Source: Winogradskyella marina (GTDB taxonomy: Bacteria; Bacteroidota; Bacteroidia; Flavobacteriales; Flavobacteriaceae). Taken from it: DNA of 64,000 nucleotides. The stretch is from positions 62,001 through 126,000 of the forward strand of contig NZ_JADOET010000003.1 of the NCBI RefSeq assembly GCF_015645385.1, read 5' to 3'. Under the pieces are notes generated by a model that saw nothing but the letters and a program-made list of their open reading frames with translations, was not told the DNA's origin and did not search any database. The position numbers were made by a program, and so were the translations under genes. Every line of letters begins with the position of its first letter. The first letter of the stretch is position 1. This document shows, piece by piece, positions 16,228 through 24,479 of the stretch.

Positions 16228-19083
16228 TTATTTACTTAAATACATTTTTCTTCGTGCATATAAATCGTAGAACTGATCATCCTTTAAATTATCTATAAAT
16301 AAGATACTTTCACCTGTACTCTTCATTTCTGGACCTAGTTGTTTATTCACATTAGGGAATTTATTAAATGAAAATACCGGTTGTTTAATCGCATAGCCTT
16401 CTAATTGCGGATTAAAATCAAAGTCAGTCACTTTTTTCTCACCTAACATTACTTTTGTCGCATAGTTTACATAAGGTTCTTTATAAGCTTTTGCAATAAA
16501 AGGCACTGTACGCGATGCTCTTGGATTGGCTTCAATAATATAAACAACATCATCTTTTATTGCAAATTGAATATTAATTAAACCAACCGTATCTAATGCT
16601 CGTGCAATAGTATGTGTGTGATCTATAATTTGCTGCATCACTAAATCTCCAAGGTTAAAAGCAGGTAATAATGCATTACTATCGCCAGAGTGAATACCAC
16701 AAGGCTCAATATGCTCCATAATTCCAATGATATAAACATTACCATCTGCATCACAAATTGCATCAGCTTCTGCTTCTATAGCACCATCTAAATAATGGTC
16801 TAACAATAATTTATTGCCTGGAATAGATTTTAATAAATCAATAACATGAGACTCTAATTCTTGTTTGTTTATTACAATTTTCATCCCTTGACCTCCTAAA
16901 ACATAAGAAGGTCTCACTAATATTGGAAAATCTAACACATCCGCAATCGCTAAAGCTTCATCAGCAGATTCAGCAACATCAAACTGTGGATAAGGAATAT
17001 TATGTTTTTTCAATATGTTTGAAAAACTACCTCTATCTTCAGCTAAATCTAAAGATTTAAAGCTAGTTCCCATAATCTTAACTCCCCATTTTTCGAGTTT
17101 CTCAGCCAATTTTAAAGCCGTTTGCCCACCTAATTGAACAATAACTCCTTCTGGTTTTTCATGTTGAATAATATCATAAATATGTTCCCAGAAAACAGGT
17201 TCAAAATAGAGTTTATCTGCAATATCAAAATCGGTTGAAACCGTTTCAGGATTACAGTTAATCATAATGGTTTCGTAACCACATTCGGCAGCTGCTAACA
17301 CACCATGCACACAACAATAATCGAACTCAATACCTTGACCAATTCTATTTGGACCAGAACCTAAAACAATAATTTTCTTTTTGTCTGAAACGATACTTTC
17401 GTTTTGAACATACGTCTTTCCATCTGGTGTTTCTACTTCACTTTCAAACGTTGAATAATAATAAGGTGTTTGCGCCTTAAATTCAGCGGCACAAGTATCA
17501 ACTAATTTAAACACACGGTTGATATTAAGATCCATTCGTTTTTTATGAACTTCACTTTCTAAACACCCTAACATATGTGCTATTTGACGGTCACCATACC
17601 CTTTTTGCTTCGCTTCGAGTAACAATTCGCGATCAATAGTATCTACGGTGAACGTAGAAATTTCTCTTTCAATTTGAAATAACTCTTCATATTGCTTTAA
17701 AAACCACATATCAATCTTAGTGATTTCATGAATACGGCTTAACGGAATTCCCATAGCAACGGCATCATAAATCACAAAGACACGATCCCAACTTGCATGC
17801 GTTAATTTTTCGATAATAGTATCGTAATCTTTATAACCTTTTCCATCTGCACCTAAACCATTTCGTTTAATTTCTAAAGATTGTGTGGCTTTGTGCAATG
17901 CTTCCTGAAATGAACGTCCAATAGACATCACTTCACCTACGGCTTTCATCTGTAAGCCTAAGGTACGATCTGAACCTTCGAATTTATCAAAATTCCAACG
18001 TGGAATCTTAACCACCACGTAATCTAATGTTGGCTCAAATAATGCTGATGTCGATTTTGTAATCTGGTTATCTAATTCATCTAAATTATAACCGATCGCT
18101 AATTTGGCAGCAATTTTTGCAATAGGATATCCTGTTGCTTTACTAGCCAATGCCGAAGAACGCGATACTCTTGGATTAATTTCAATCGCTATAATTTCCT
18201 CTTCATCATCTGGACTCACAGCAAACTGCACATTACAACCACCAGCAAAATCTCCGATACTACGCATCATGTGAATGGCCATATCTCGCATTTTCTGAAA
18301 GGTTTTATCAGACAATGTCATTGCAGGTGCTAGTGTGATAGAATCACCTGTATGAATTCCCATAGGATCCATATTTTCAATGGTACAGATAATAACCACA
18401 TTGTCGTTTTTATCTCTAAGTAATTCTAATTCGTACTCTTTCCAGCCAATTAATGCTTTATCAATCATGACTTCGTGAATTGGAGACACCTCCAAACCGC
18501 GTGTTAGCATTTCATCAAAATCTTCTTCTTTAAAAACAAAAGAAGCACCTTCTCCACCTAAAGTATATGAGGCTCTAATAACCAAAGGAAAACCGAATTC
18601 TTGTGCAATTTCCTTTCCTTTTAAATAAGACGTCGCCGTTGCTTGAGGTGCCATACCAACACCAATTTTAAGCATAAGTTCTCTAAATTGCTCTCTATCT
18701 TCAGTAATATTAATCGCATCAATATCTACACCTATAATTTCTACTCCAAAATCTTTCCAAATGCCTTTTTCATCCGCTTCAATACAAAGATTTAAAGCTG
18801 TTTGTCCTCCCATTGTTGGAAGTACAGCGTCAATTTGTGGGTGTTCTTTTAAAATCTGAATTAATGATTTTGTTGTTAAAGGCAACAAATACACATGATC
18901 TGCCATTGTAGGATCAGTCATAATTGTTGCTGGGTTAGAATTTATAAGAATTGTTTCGATTCCATCTTCTCTAAGTGATCGCAATGCTTGGGACCCTGAA
19001 TAGTCAAATTCACAAGCTTGCCCAATAATGATAGGACCTGAACCGATTAGTAAAACTGATTTTATGTTGTTATTTTTAGGCAT
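16228..19083 (-). CDS. carB: carbamoyl phosphate synthase large subunit, short form
   Basis: Makes carbamoyl phosphate from bicarbonate, ATP and ammonia delivered by the CarA glutaminase, for arginine and pyrimidine synthesis. At 951 residues both ATP-grasp halves are present. The N half starts SVLLIGSGPIIIGQACEFDYSG and includes EINPRVSRSSALASKATGYPIA. The C half starts IIVLGSGPNRIGQGIEFDYC and includes EANPRASRTVPFIAKA. The E. coli protein has 1073 residues; here the C-terminal MGS-like allosteric domain is essentially absent, the chain ending about 30 residues after GPEMKSTGE. carA is not in this window. Confidence 0.97.
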   Translation of the reverse strand: MPKNNNIKSVLLIGSGPIIIGQACEFDYSGSQALRSLREDGIETILINSNPATIMTDPTMADHVYLLPLTTKSLIQILKEHPQIDAVLPTMGGQTALNLCIEADEKGIWKDFGVEIIGVDIDAINITEDREQFRELMLKIGVGMAPQATATSYLKGKEIAQEFGFPLVIRASYTLGGEGASFVFKEEDFDEMLTRGLEVSPIHEVMIDKALIGWKEYELELLRDKNDNVVIICTIENMDPMGIHTGDSITLAPAMTLSDKTFQKMRDMAIHMMRSIGDFAGGCNVQFAVSPDDEEEIIAIEINPRVSRSSALASKATGYPIAKIAAKLAIGYNLDELDNQITKSTSALFEPTLDYVVVKIPRWNFDKFEGSDRTLGLQMKAVGEVMSIGRSFQEALHKATQSLEIKRNGLGADGKGYKDYDTIIEKLTHASWDRVFVIYDAVAMGIPLSRIHEITKIDMWFLKQYEELFQIEREISTFTVDTIDRELLLEAKQKGYGDRQIAHMLGCLESEVHKKRMDLNINRVFKLVDTCAAEFKAQTPYYYSTFESEVETPDGKTYVQNESIVSDKKKIIVLGSGPNRIGQGIEFDYCCVHGVLAAAECGYETIMINCNPETVSTDFDIADKLYFEPVFWEHIYDIIQHEKPEGVIVQLGGQTALKLAEKLEKWGVKIMGTSFKSLDLAEDRGSFSNILKKHNIPYPQFDVAESADEALAIADVLDFPILVRPSYVLGGQGMKIVINKQELESHVIDLLKSIPGNKLLLDHYLDGAIEAEADAICDADGNVYIIGIMEHIEPCGIHSGDSNALLPAFNLGDLVMQQIIDHTHTIARALDTVGLINIQFAIKDDVVYIIEANPRASRTVPFIAKAYKEPYVNYATKVMLGEKKVTDFDFNPQLEGYAIKQPVFSFNKFPNVNKQLGPEMKSTGESILFIDNLKDDQFYDLYARRKMYLSK

Positions 19084-19135
19084 GTTATTGAGTGTTTAAT
19101 ATTGAAATAAAATAAACGTTATTAATTTGGCTGTG

Positions 19136-19143
19136 CAAAAATA
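19136..19143 (-). promoter_or_regulatory. TATTTTTG, candidate -7 element for carB
   Basis: On the minus strand this matches TAnnTTTG and is followed by CAC, as in several other upstream regions of the window. It lies about 53 bp before the carB ATG. Confidence 0.4.
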
Positions 19144-19159
19144 GTTAAGAATAGGATAC

Positions 19160-19190
19160 AAAAAAAGGCGTTACACCTAAGTAACGCCCT
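19160..19190 (-). terminator. terminator of rpmH
   Basis: A perfect 8-bp stem (gtaacgcc with ggcgttac) around a 6-nt loop, followed on the minus strand by seven T. It lies between the rpmH stop and the carB upstream region. Confidence 0.88.
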
Positions 19191-19213
19191 AATATATTAA
19201 CAATTGTTAATCA

Positions 19214-19375
19214 TTATTTTTTATGTCTTGCTTCTGTAGATACAGACAATTTCTTTCTTCCTTTAGCTCTTCTACGTGCTAAAACTTTTCTTCCGTTAAC
19301 AGAAGCCATTCTTTCTCTGAAACCGTGCTTGTTTTTTCTTTTTCTCTTTGACGGTTGAAACGTTCTTTTTGGCAT
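19214..19375 (-). CDS. rpmH: 50S ribosomal protein L34 (bL34)
   Basis: A 53-residue protein of the large ribosomal subunit. The N-terminal signature [20 protein letters not shown] is followed by [24 protein letters not shown], diagnostic of L34. The chain has a slightly extended tail (STEARHKK) typical of Bacteroidetes. It has its own promoter box and terminator. The usual partners rnpA and dnaA are not adjacent here. Confidence 0.97.
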   Translation of the reverse strand: MPKRTFQPSKRKRKNKHGFRERMASVNGRKVLARRRAKGRKKLSVSTEARHKK

Positions 19376-19440
19376 TGTCTTATATTTTTAATAAACTAAT
19401 AATCTTTTCTGAAAATTGAGACCTCTCTCAAAACTGCGTG

Positions 19441-19448
19441 CAAATATA
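19441..19448 (-). promoter_or_regulatory. TATATTTG, candidate -7 element for rpmH
   Basis: Minus-strand match to the Bacteroidetes -7 consensus followed by CA, about 65 bp upstream of the rpmH start. Confidence 0.45.
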
Positions 19449-19517
19449 CAACAAGTTTTTACTTTAGCAAGAAGCAAAAGAAAAATTTTGTATAGAATTT
19501 TAACTCTTAGATTTTAT

Positions 19518-19525
19518 TATCTTTG
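19518..19525 (+). promoter_or_regulatory. TATCTTTG, candidate -7 element for the TPR protein gene
   Basis: A good TAnnTTTG match, followed by C, 33 bp before the ATG at 19559. It overlaps a possible upstream start at 19523, which argues that the coding region begins at 19559. Confidence 0.5.
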
Positions 19526-19558
19526 CGCTCTGCAAAAATACACATAAAACACATATAT

Positions 19559-20137
19559 ATGTTTAATAAAAATCTAAAACTAGTCATCGCCGCATTAATT
19601 ATAGGTTTTGGTATCTATCAATTTACTGAAGGTTACATTGGTAACGGCATCATGTACCTATTGCTTTCTACGATCTTCATTTTTCTTTATTTTAAAAATG
19701 AGTTGATTTTACTCGCCTTTTTAAAGCTGAGAAAGCAAGATTTTGTTGGTGCTAAAAAATGGTTAGATAAAATTAAAAATCCTGAAGCAGCTTTAGTAAA
19801 AAAACAACAAGGGTATTTAAATTACCTTAATGGTATTATGGTTTCTCAAACCAATATGAATGAAGCTGAAGGGTATTTCAAAAAAGCGATTAGTTTAGGT
19901 CTGTCAATGGATCATGATTTAGCTATGGCAAAATTAAACTTAGCTGGAATAGCTTTTTCTAAACGCAGAAAACCTGAAGCTCAAAAACTTTTAGCCGAAG
20001 CACAAAAATTAGACAAAAGAGATATGCTTACCGATCAGATTAAGATGATGAAGCAGCAAATGAAGAAAGCTTCAATTCCGAAGCAACAATACGGTCAGCC
20101 AACATCTGCAAGACAAAACCGCAGAAGTAGAAGGTAG
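19559..20137 (+). CDS. membrane-anchored TPR protein
   Basis: 192 residues when started at the ATG giving MFNKNLKL; a longer frame starting at 19523 would begin inside the promoter box. Two short membrane helices (about 6-23 and 27-45) are followed by a cytoplasmic or periplasmic helical part. That part has two or three TPR-like pairs (GYLNYLNGIMVSQTNMNEAEGYFKKAISLG; LAMAKLNLAGIAFSKRRKPEAQKLLAEAQKL) and a basic tail rich in R and Q. Likely a protein-interaction adaptor; partner unknown. Confidence 0.72.
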   Translation: MFNKNLKLVIAALIIGFGIYQFTEGYIGNGIMYLLLSTIFIFLYFKNELILLAFLKLRKQDFVGAKKWLDKIKNPEAALVKKQQGYLNYLNGIMVSQTNMNEAEGYFKKAISLGLSMDHDLAMAKLNLAGIAFSKRRKPEAQKLLAEAQKLDKRDMLTDQIKMMKQQMKKASIPKQQYGQPTSARQNRRSRR

Positions 20138-20142
20138 TTTTT

Positions 20143-21591
20143 TTATAATAAAGGTGCCATTAAGCGCGCAGTAGCTTCAATAAGTTTGGTACGTTTAGAA
20201 CGTTTTTTCCAAGATTCTAGTTCTAACTTTTCGCAGTGTTTTAAATCATCTGTAAAGAATTGAGTAAGTTCATTACTAATTTTTTTATCATAAATTAAAG
20301 CGTTGACTTCAAAATTAATATTGAAGCTTCTGTAATCCATGTTGGTTGTTCCTACTGTGCTAAACACACCATCAACTACCATCGTTTTTGCATGAATAAA
20401 TCCTTTGGTATATTGATACACCTCAACTCCAGCTTCTAAAAGCATTTGTAAATAAGAGTTAGTTGCGTATTCTGCAATCCAAGAATCTGAATTTTTAGGA
20501 ACAATTAGCTTAACTTCAATATTACTTCTTGCAACAACTTGAAGTGCCGTAATTACTTCGCTATTAGGAATAAAATATGGCGTTGTAATATAGACATAAT
20601 CTTCAGCATTGGTAATCGCTACAAAAATTGCTTCCATTATATTAGACCAATCTGTATCTGGTCCACTTGCTGCAATTTGAAGCGGTACTGTTGCTTTACA
20701 ATGATGCTCAGGGAAATAGGTTTTAGAAATTTGTATTTCGGAATCACTTACAAAGTCCCATGTTGTAAAAAACAATATTTGTAAAGGCTTAACAGCTTCA
20801 CCAACTATTCTAATATGTGTATCTCTCCAATATCTATCGTTGTTTGCATTAACATACTGATCCGAAACATTAACACCACCAACATAGCCTATCTTTCCAT
20901 CAATCACAACAATTTTTCGATGGTCTCGATAATTCATTTTTCCAGTTGAATTAGAAAATCGGACTGGCATAAAGGCATGCATTTCAACTCCACAATCGTT
21001 TAGCTTACGCTTCATTTTAGATGATATAGAACTTCCAACATCATCAATAACGATTCTAATTTCGAGACCTTCCTTTGCTTTTTTACATAATAAGTTGAGA
21101 AGTTCTGTTCCAATTTTATCATCCTTTATTACAAAATATTCAAGGTGTATGTGGTTCTTAGCTTCCTGTATATCTTTAAATAAGAGTTTAAATTTTTCGT
21201 CGCCATTTTTAATAAGTCTTACATCATTATTTATGGTAAGTTTTGACTTTTCGTTATTATATAACAACGGAATCAGTTTCGACTTTTGATCGAGTAAATC
21301 ATCTACTTCGTTAATCGCTTTGGTATTGAGCTCTAACGCATCTTGAATTTTCTTAACAATAGATTGATTTAAAACGTGTTTTCTAGAAAATATTTTTGTT
21401 TTTCTGTATTCTTGACCAAAAAGATAATAGACTATTATACCCACAAAAGGTAATGCTAACAGCCCAATAATATAACTTAAGGCTTTGGTTGGATTTAGTT
21501 TTTTAAACAGAATTGTTACTACGGCAGATAAGGCAATTGCGTAGTTTAAGACAATTAAAATTTGCCAAGTATGGTCTTTTACAAAATCCAA
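20143..21591 (-). CDS. cls: cardiolipin synthase (phospholipase D family)
   Basis: 482 residues; condenses phosphatidylglycerol into cardiolipin at the inner membrane. Two N-terminal membrane helices (about 10-28 and 38-58) precede two PLD domains with complete HKD motifs: HRKIVVIDG near residue 222 and HAKTMVVDG near 397. The start is a TTG at 21591, five bases after the stop of the upstream lytic transglycosylase gene. No in-frame ATG gives a better N-terminus. The short spacing indicates cotranscription with that murein enzyme. Confidence 0.94.
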   Translation of the reverse strand: MDFVKDHTWQILIVLNYAIALSAVVTILFKKLNPTKALSYIIGLLALPFVGIIVYYLFGQEYRKTKIFSRKHVLNQSIVKKIQDALELNTKAINEVDDLLDQKSKLIPLLYNNEKSKLTINNDVRLIKNGDEKFKLLFKDIQEAKNHIHLEYFVIKDDKIGTELLNLLCKKAKEGLEIRIVIDDVGSSISSKMKRKLNDCGVEMHAFMPVRFSNSTGKMNYRDHRKIVVIDGKIGYVGGVNVSDQYVNANNDRYWRDTHIRIVGEAVKPLQILFFTTWDFVSDSEIQISKTYFPEHHCKATVPLQIAASGPDTDWSNIMEAIFVAITNAEDYVYITTPYFIPNSEVITALQVVARSNIEVKLIVPKNSDSWIAEYATNSYLQMLLEAGVEVYQYTKGFIHAKTMVVDGVFSTVGTTNMDYRSFNINFEVNALIYDKKISNELTQFFTDDLKHCEKLELESWKKRSKRTKLIEATARLMAPLL

Positions 21592-21596
21592 TGTAT

Positions 21597-22556
21597 TTAT
21601 GGTGTGGTGTTAGTACTATAATAGCCTTTTTCTGGTATTTCTATTTTATATAACTTTCTCGATCTGTTATTTAAATGTGGCTCTCTTAACCATGGGTTAT
21701 GAAGTTTTAATATTTTATAGTTAATATCAAATTGCTTTGCAAAATTCGCAAAATCAACCACAGCAGTATCTACGTCCACTTTAAAAGTTGGCACGGCTTT
21801 ATACAAGTGTGTTTTGTTGAAATTAAAACCATATTTCTCAGGATGAGATAAAATTTCTTTTAACGCTACAATCCTAAGCACATATCTACCTGTTTCTTCG
21901 CCTAATAATAAATCGTAATAACCAGTAACATCTTGCGCTTTTAATCGTCTTGAAATCCCTGCATTTCCGGCATTATAAGCAGCAGCAGCTTTGGTCCATG
22001 TTCCTAAGTTTTCTTTTGCCTTTTTTAAATAATCGCACGCGACTTCTGTAGCCAATTCTAAATTGTAACGTTCATCTACATTAGAGTTTACTTCTAATCC
22101 ATTTTCGCGACCTGTTGCAGGCATTATTTGCCAGATTCCACTTGCTCCTGCTGGTGATTTTGCTGTTTGAATTAATCCACTTTCAATGACTGCCAAATAT
22201 TTAAAATCATCTGGGACTCCATTTTTCTTCAAAATTGGCTCTATAATTGGGAAAAATTTTTGAGCACGTTTAAACATTAATAAACCGTTAGATTGCCAAT
22301 AGGTATTAACCAATAATTCTCTATCCATACGCTCGTAAATATCAGGATCTTCAATAGGAACGGCTTCACCTGCAAAGTTTAAATTCTCAGGCATTTCTAA
22401 TGCGTAAACATTATAATTATTTACAATAGGATCTTCTGTTCCTATTAAATTATCTTGTACTGCTGTTTCATCAGGTGACTTTTGCATAGAGAAAATAAAC
22501 AAGCCTGATATGCCGACTACACCTAATAATGCTAAGCTATTTTTTATAATTTTCAT
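21597..22556 (-). CDS. membrane-bound lytic murein transglycosylase (MltD-like)
   Basis: 319 residues from the ATG at 22556; the longer frame to 22598 adds a polar stretch before the signal. An N-terminal signal anchor (about 5-22) is followed by an SLT/lysozyme-like domain. It carries the catalytic glutamate in VIESGL and the blocks AGASGIWQIMPATGR and AAAYNAGNAG. It cleaves the glycan strands of peptidoglycan with 1,6-anhydro product formation. No LysM repeat is seen in the C-terminal part, although two or more are usual in E. coli MltD. Confidence 0.9.
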   Translation of the reverse strand: MKIIKNSLALLGVVGISGLFIFSMQKSPDETAVQDNLIGTEDPIVNNYNVYALEMPENLNFAGEAVPIEDPDIYERMDRELLVNTYWQSNGLLMFKRAQKFFPIIEPILKKNGVPDDFKYLAVIESGLIQTAKSPAGASGIWQIMPATGRENGLEVNSNVDERYNLELATEVACDYLKKAKENLGTWTKAAAAYNAGNAGISRRLKAQDVTGYYDLLLGEETGRYVLRIVALKEILSHPEKYGFNFNKTHLYKAVPTFKVDVDTAVVDFANFAKQFDINYKILKLHNPWLREPHLNNRSRKLYKIEIPEKGYYSTNTTP

Positions 22557-22689
22557 GTCTTTATATTTATTTGAATGTCGTGACTTAACTATTATCAATC
22601 ATCGCTCAGATTAACAATGCTTTAGAGTACGCACTTTTTATTAGTTTTCTTTTTTATAAATGTAATCAATCTTACAACAGGATTCAAAC

Positions 22690-23352
22690 TCAATCCAAAA
22701 TTAGTTTTGGTAAATTTTCGTTAAACCATTTATATTTATTAATAATCATAATATGTGTTCCGCCTTTAATTACAATACAGTCTCCACCACAAGAATGTGT
22801 AAAAATCATATCATTATCACCATGAATATAAATTGCATTAGGATGCGGATTCTCTTGCTCCCAACACACTACCTGTTTTATAGACCAATCTAAATAGGTT
22901 TTATCACTCACAGAAAGGTACTTCTTATAGAGATCCACTCGCTTTTTTATAGTTTCACCAAAAGCATATTTAGCTAATAAATCTATATTTCCTAATAAAG
23001 ACGTTGGCAAAATCTTATAAGCTTTGGTTATTTTCAACAATTTTAATCGTTTTGGCAGCTCGTGATGCGATTTAACACTAGAAACAACTATTAATTTCTT
23101 GAGGCTTAAAAACTTGCTCATTTCCTGAACCAAAATACCACCAAAAGATACACCGAGCAAAACTATATTATTGTGTGTAATACATTGACACATCCGTTTT
23201 GCATATTGCTCTAATGTTTCGGTTTTATTAGGTATTTGCCACTCTAACCAATGAATTTGAAAGTGATCTTCTGGCAATTTTATATGTTCAAATATGGATG
23301 GATTTGCAGCCATTCCTGGCATCAAATAAACATGTATCAATTGGTCACTCAT
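22690..23352 (-). CDS. alpha/beta hydrolase
   Basis: 220 residues with the alpha/beta-hydrolase plan. An oxyanion-region loop occurs near the start (LMPGMAANPSIFEHI) and a nucleophile elbow GVSFGG near residues 64-69. A late acidic residue lies in IYIHGDNDMIF and the catalytic histidine in KGGTHIMI. No signal peptide is present, so it is cytoplasmic. The lid and substrate are undetermined. Confidence 0.85.
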   Translation of the reverse strand: MSDQLIHVYLMPGMAANPSIFEHIKLPEDHFQIHWLEWQIPNKTETLEQYAKRMCQCITHNNIVLLGVSFGGILVQEMSKFLSLKKLIVVSSVKSHHELPKRLKLLKITKAYKILPTSLLGNIDLLAKYAFGETIKKRVDLYKKYLSVSDKTYLDWSIKQVVCWEQENPHPNAIYIHGDNDMIFTHSCGGDCIVIKGGTHIMIINKYKWFNENLPKLILD

Positions 23353-23441
23353 TGGTCTTAAAACTTTTATTTTGAACGTCTTAATTAACTACAATTCTAG
23401 GTTTTTAACCTCGACAAGGCAAAACTTTCGTTGATTTTACT

Positions 23442-23449
23442 TACCTTTG
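23442..23449 (+). promoter_or_regulatory. TACCTTTG, candidate -7 element for the GNAT gene
   Basis: Matches TAnnTTTG followed by CAC and lies 65 bp before the ATG at 23515. Confidence 0.42.
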
Positions 23450-23514
23450 CACAGCAAAACTATATAAAATATAGTATCTACACCGCCAACCGCTGAATTT
23501 AATATAAAGAAATT

Positions 23515-23811
23515 ATGACAGAAACTGCTGAACTGACTGACAATGACTTCCTGCGTCAATTTGAATTAAAGGTTGAAAACGACATGGCTATTATTGAGTA
23601 TTCTTTGCAAGAACGAAAGATATTCTTAACCAAAATGGTTATTCCTGACACGATAAGGTCTGATGAATTTGAACAAGATTTTATTGATTTAGTCTTTGCA
23701 AATATTAAAGAACGAAACATTAGTGTGGTACCAACAAGTCCTGAAATCGCAAAATTTGTAAGACGAAACAGAAAATATAAGCGTATGCTTCCTGTAGGTA
23801 TTCGTATATAA
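23515..23811 (+). CDS. small GNAT-like N-acetyltransferase (COG2388 type)
   Basis: 98 residues resembling the short YjdJ-type GNAT proteins: the strand-turn AIIEYSLQERKIFLTKMVIP, then a helix, then VVPTSPEIAKFVRRNRKYKRMLP. The conserved serine-proline and the terminal basic helix fit a CoA-binding minimal acetyltransferase. Substrate unknown. It is transcribed alone and ends at a strong symmetrical terminator. Confidence 0.8.
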   Translation: MTETAELTDNDFLRQFELKVENDMAIIEYSLQERKIFLTKMVIPDTIRSDEFEQDFIDLVFANIKERNISVVPTSPEIAKFVRRNRKYKRMLPVGIRI

Positions 23812-23812
23812 C

Positions 23813-23833
23813 TCTAGATGTTAGATATTAGAC
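23813..23833. repeat. solo degenerate 7-nt tandem repeat (NTTAGAT type)
   Basis: Three consecutive heptamers, TCTAGAT, GTTAGAT and ATTAGAC, lie directly after the GNAT stop codon. They share their 7-nt period and TTAGA core with the arms around the second S23 gene near 61.7 kb. An inverted match (gtctaa) lies at 23878-23883, beyond the terminator. Confidence 0.5.
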
Positions 23834-23883
23834 AATATAAAAAAATCCGAAACGTAATATGTTTCGGATTTTTTTATGTCTAA
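23828..23883. terminator. long bidirectional terminator
   Basis: A palindrome with a GC-containing core (aaatccgaaac with gtttcggattt), A and T runs on each side, and an outer pair ttagac/gtctaa. It separates the convergent GNAT and lipoprotein genes. Confidence 0.88.
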
Positions 23884-23892
23884 TTTTTAAGT

Positions 23893-24396
23893 TTATTGTT
23901 TGGTATAAACAAGTGTTAAATCTTTAGTTTCTAGTACTTCTGTAAAATCTTCATTATAAATATCTACAGCATTTTTATAAACCGTTGTTAAGGTATTTTG
24001 TTGCAACACATAAACTCTATCTGAAATTTTAATAGTATCCTCATCTGTAATATTATATTCTGACGCAAAACTTATAATTCCCTCTGTATTACAATCTGAA
24101 TTAATTCTGTACACATTGGTAGTGTCTTCTTTGTAGTATTGTAATGGGTTAGAAAACTCGTTTCCAGAAAAAACAGAACCATTATTTTTAAAGGTTAATG
24201 TCTCCTCTTTATTACAGTCTATTTCCTTAGTGAGATTTGTGTTAGATTCACCATCTTGGTTAACATCAAAAGGGATATCAACAGTTCTTGTAGTTAACAA
24301 CCATACACCAACAATGTCATGTTCACTTTCATCTGAACACGATGTTGTCATACCAATTATACAAATGAGAAAACAAACTGCTAAAATCTTATTCAA
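23893..24396 (-). CDS. lipocalin-like lipoprotein, TTG start
   Basis: 167 residues when started at the TTG at 24396, which gives a proper lipoprotein signal (basic start, hydrophobic core, lipobox TTSC). An upstream TTG at 24420 would add eight residues, and no ATG is available. The mature part starts IVGVWLLTTRTVD, the opening strand of lipocalin-like proteins of Bacteroidetes, and continues as beta strands (EETLTFKNNGSVF). It contains two cysteines that may pair. Ligand unknown. Confidence 0.68.
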   Translation of the reverse strand: MNKILAVCFLICIIGMTTSCSDESEHDIVGVWLLTTRTVDIPFDVNQDGESNTNLTKEIDCNKEETLTFKNNGSVFSGNEFSNPLQYYKEDTTNVYRINSDCNTEGIISFASEYNITDEDTIKISDRVYVLQQNTLTTVYKNAVDIYNEDFTEVLETKDLTLVYTKQ

Positions 24397-24479
24397 TGTG
24401 GACGAATTTAATAAGACCAAATATAAAACGAAATACGGTATTTGTAGAAAAATTCGTGTGATTAAATATAAAAATTAAG

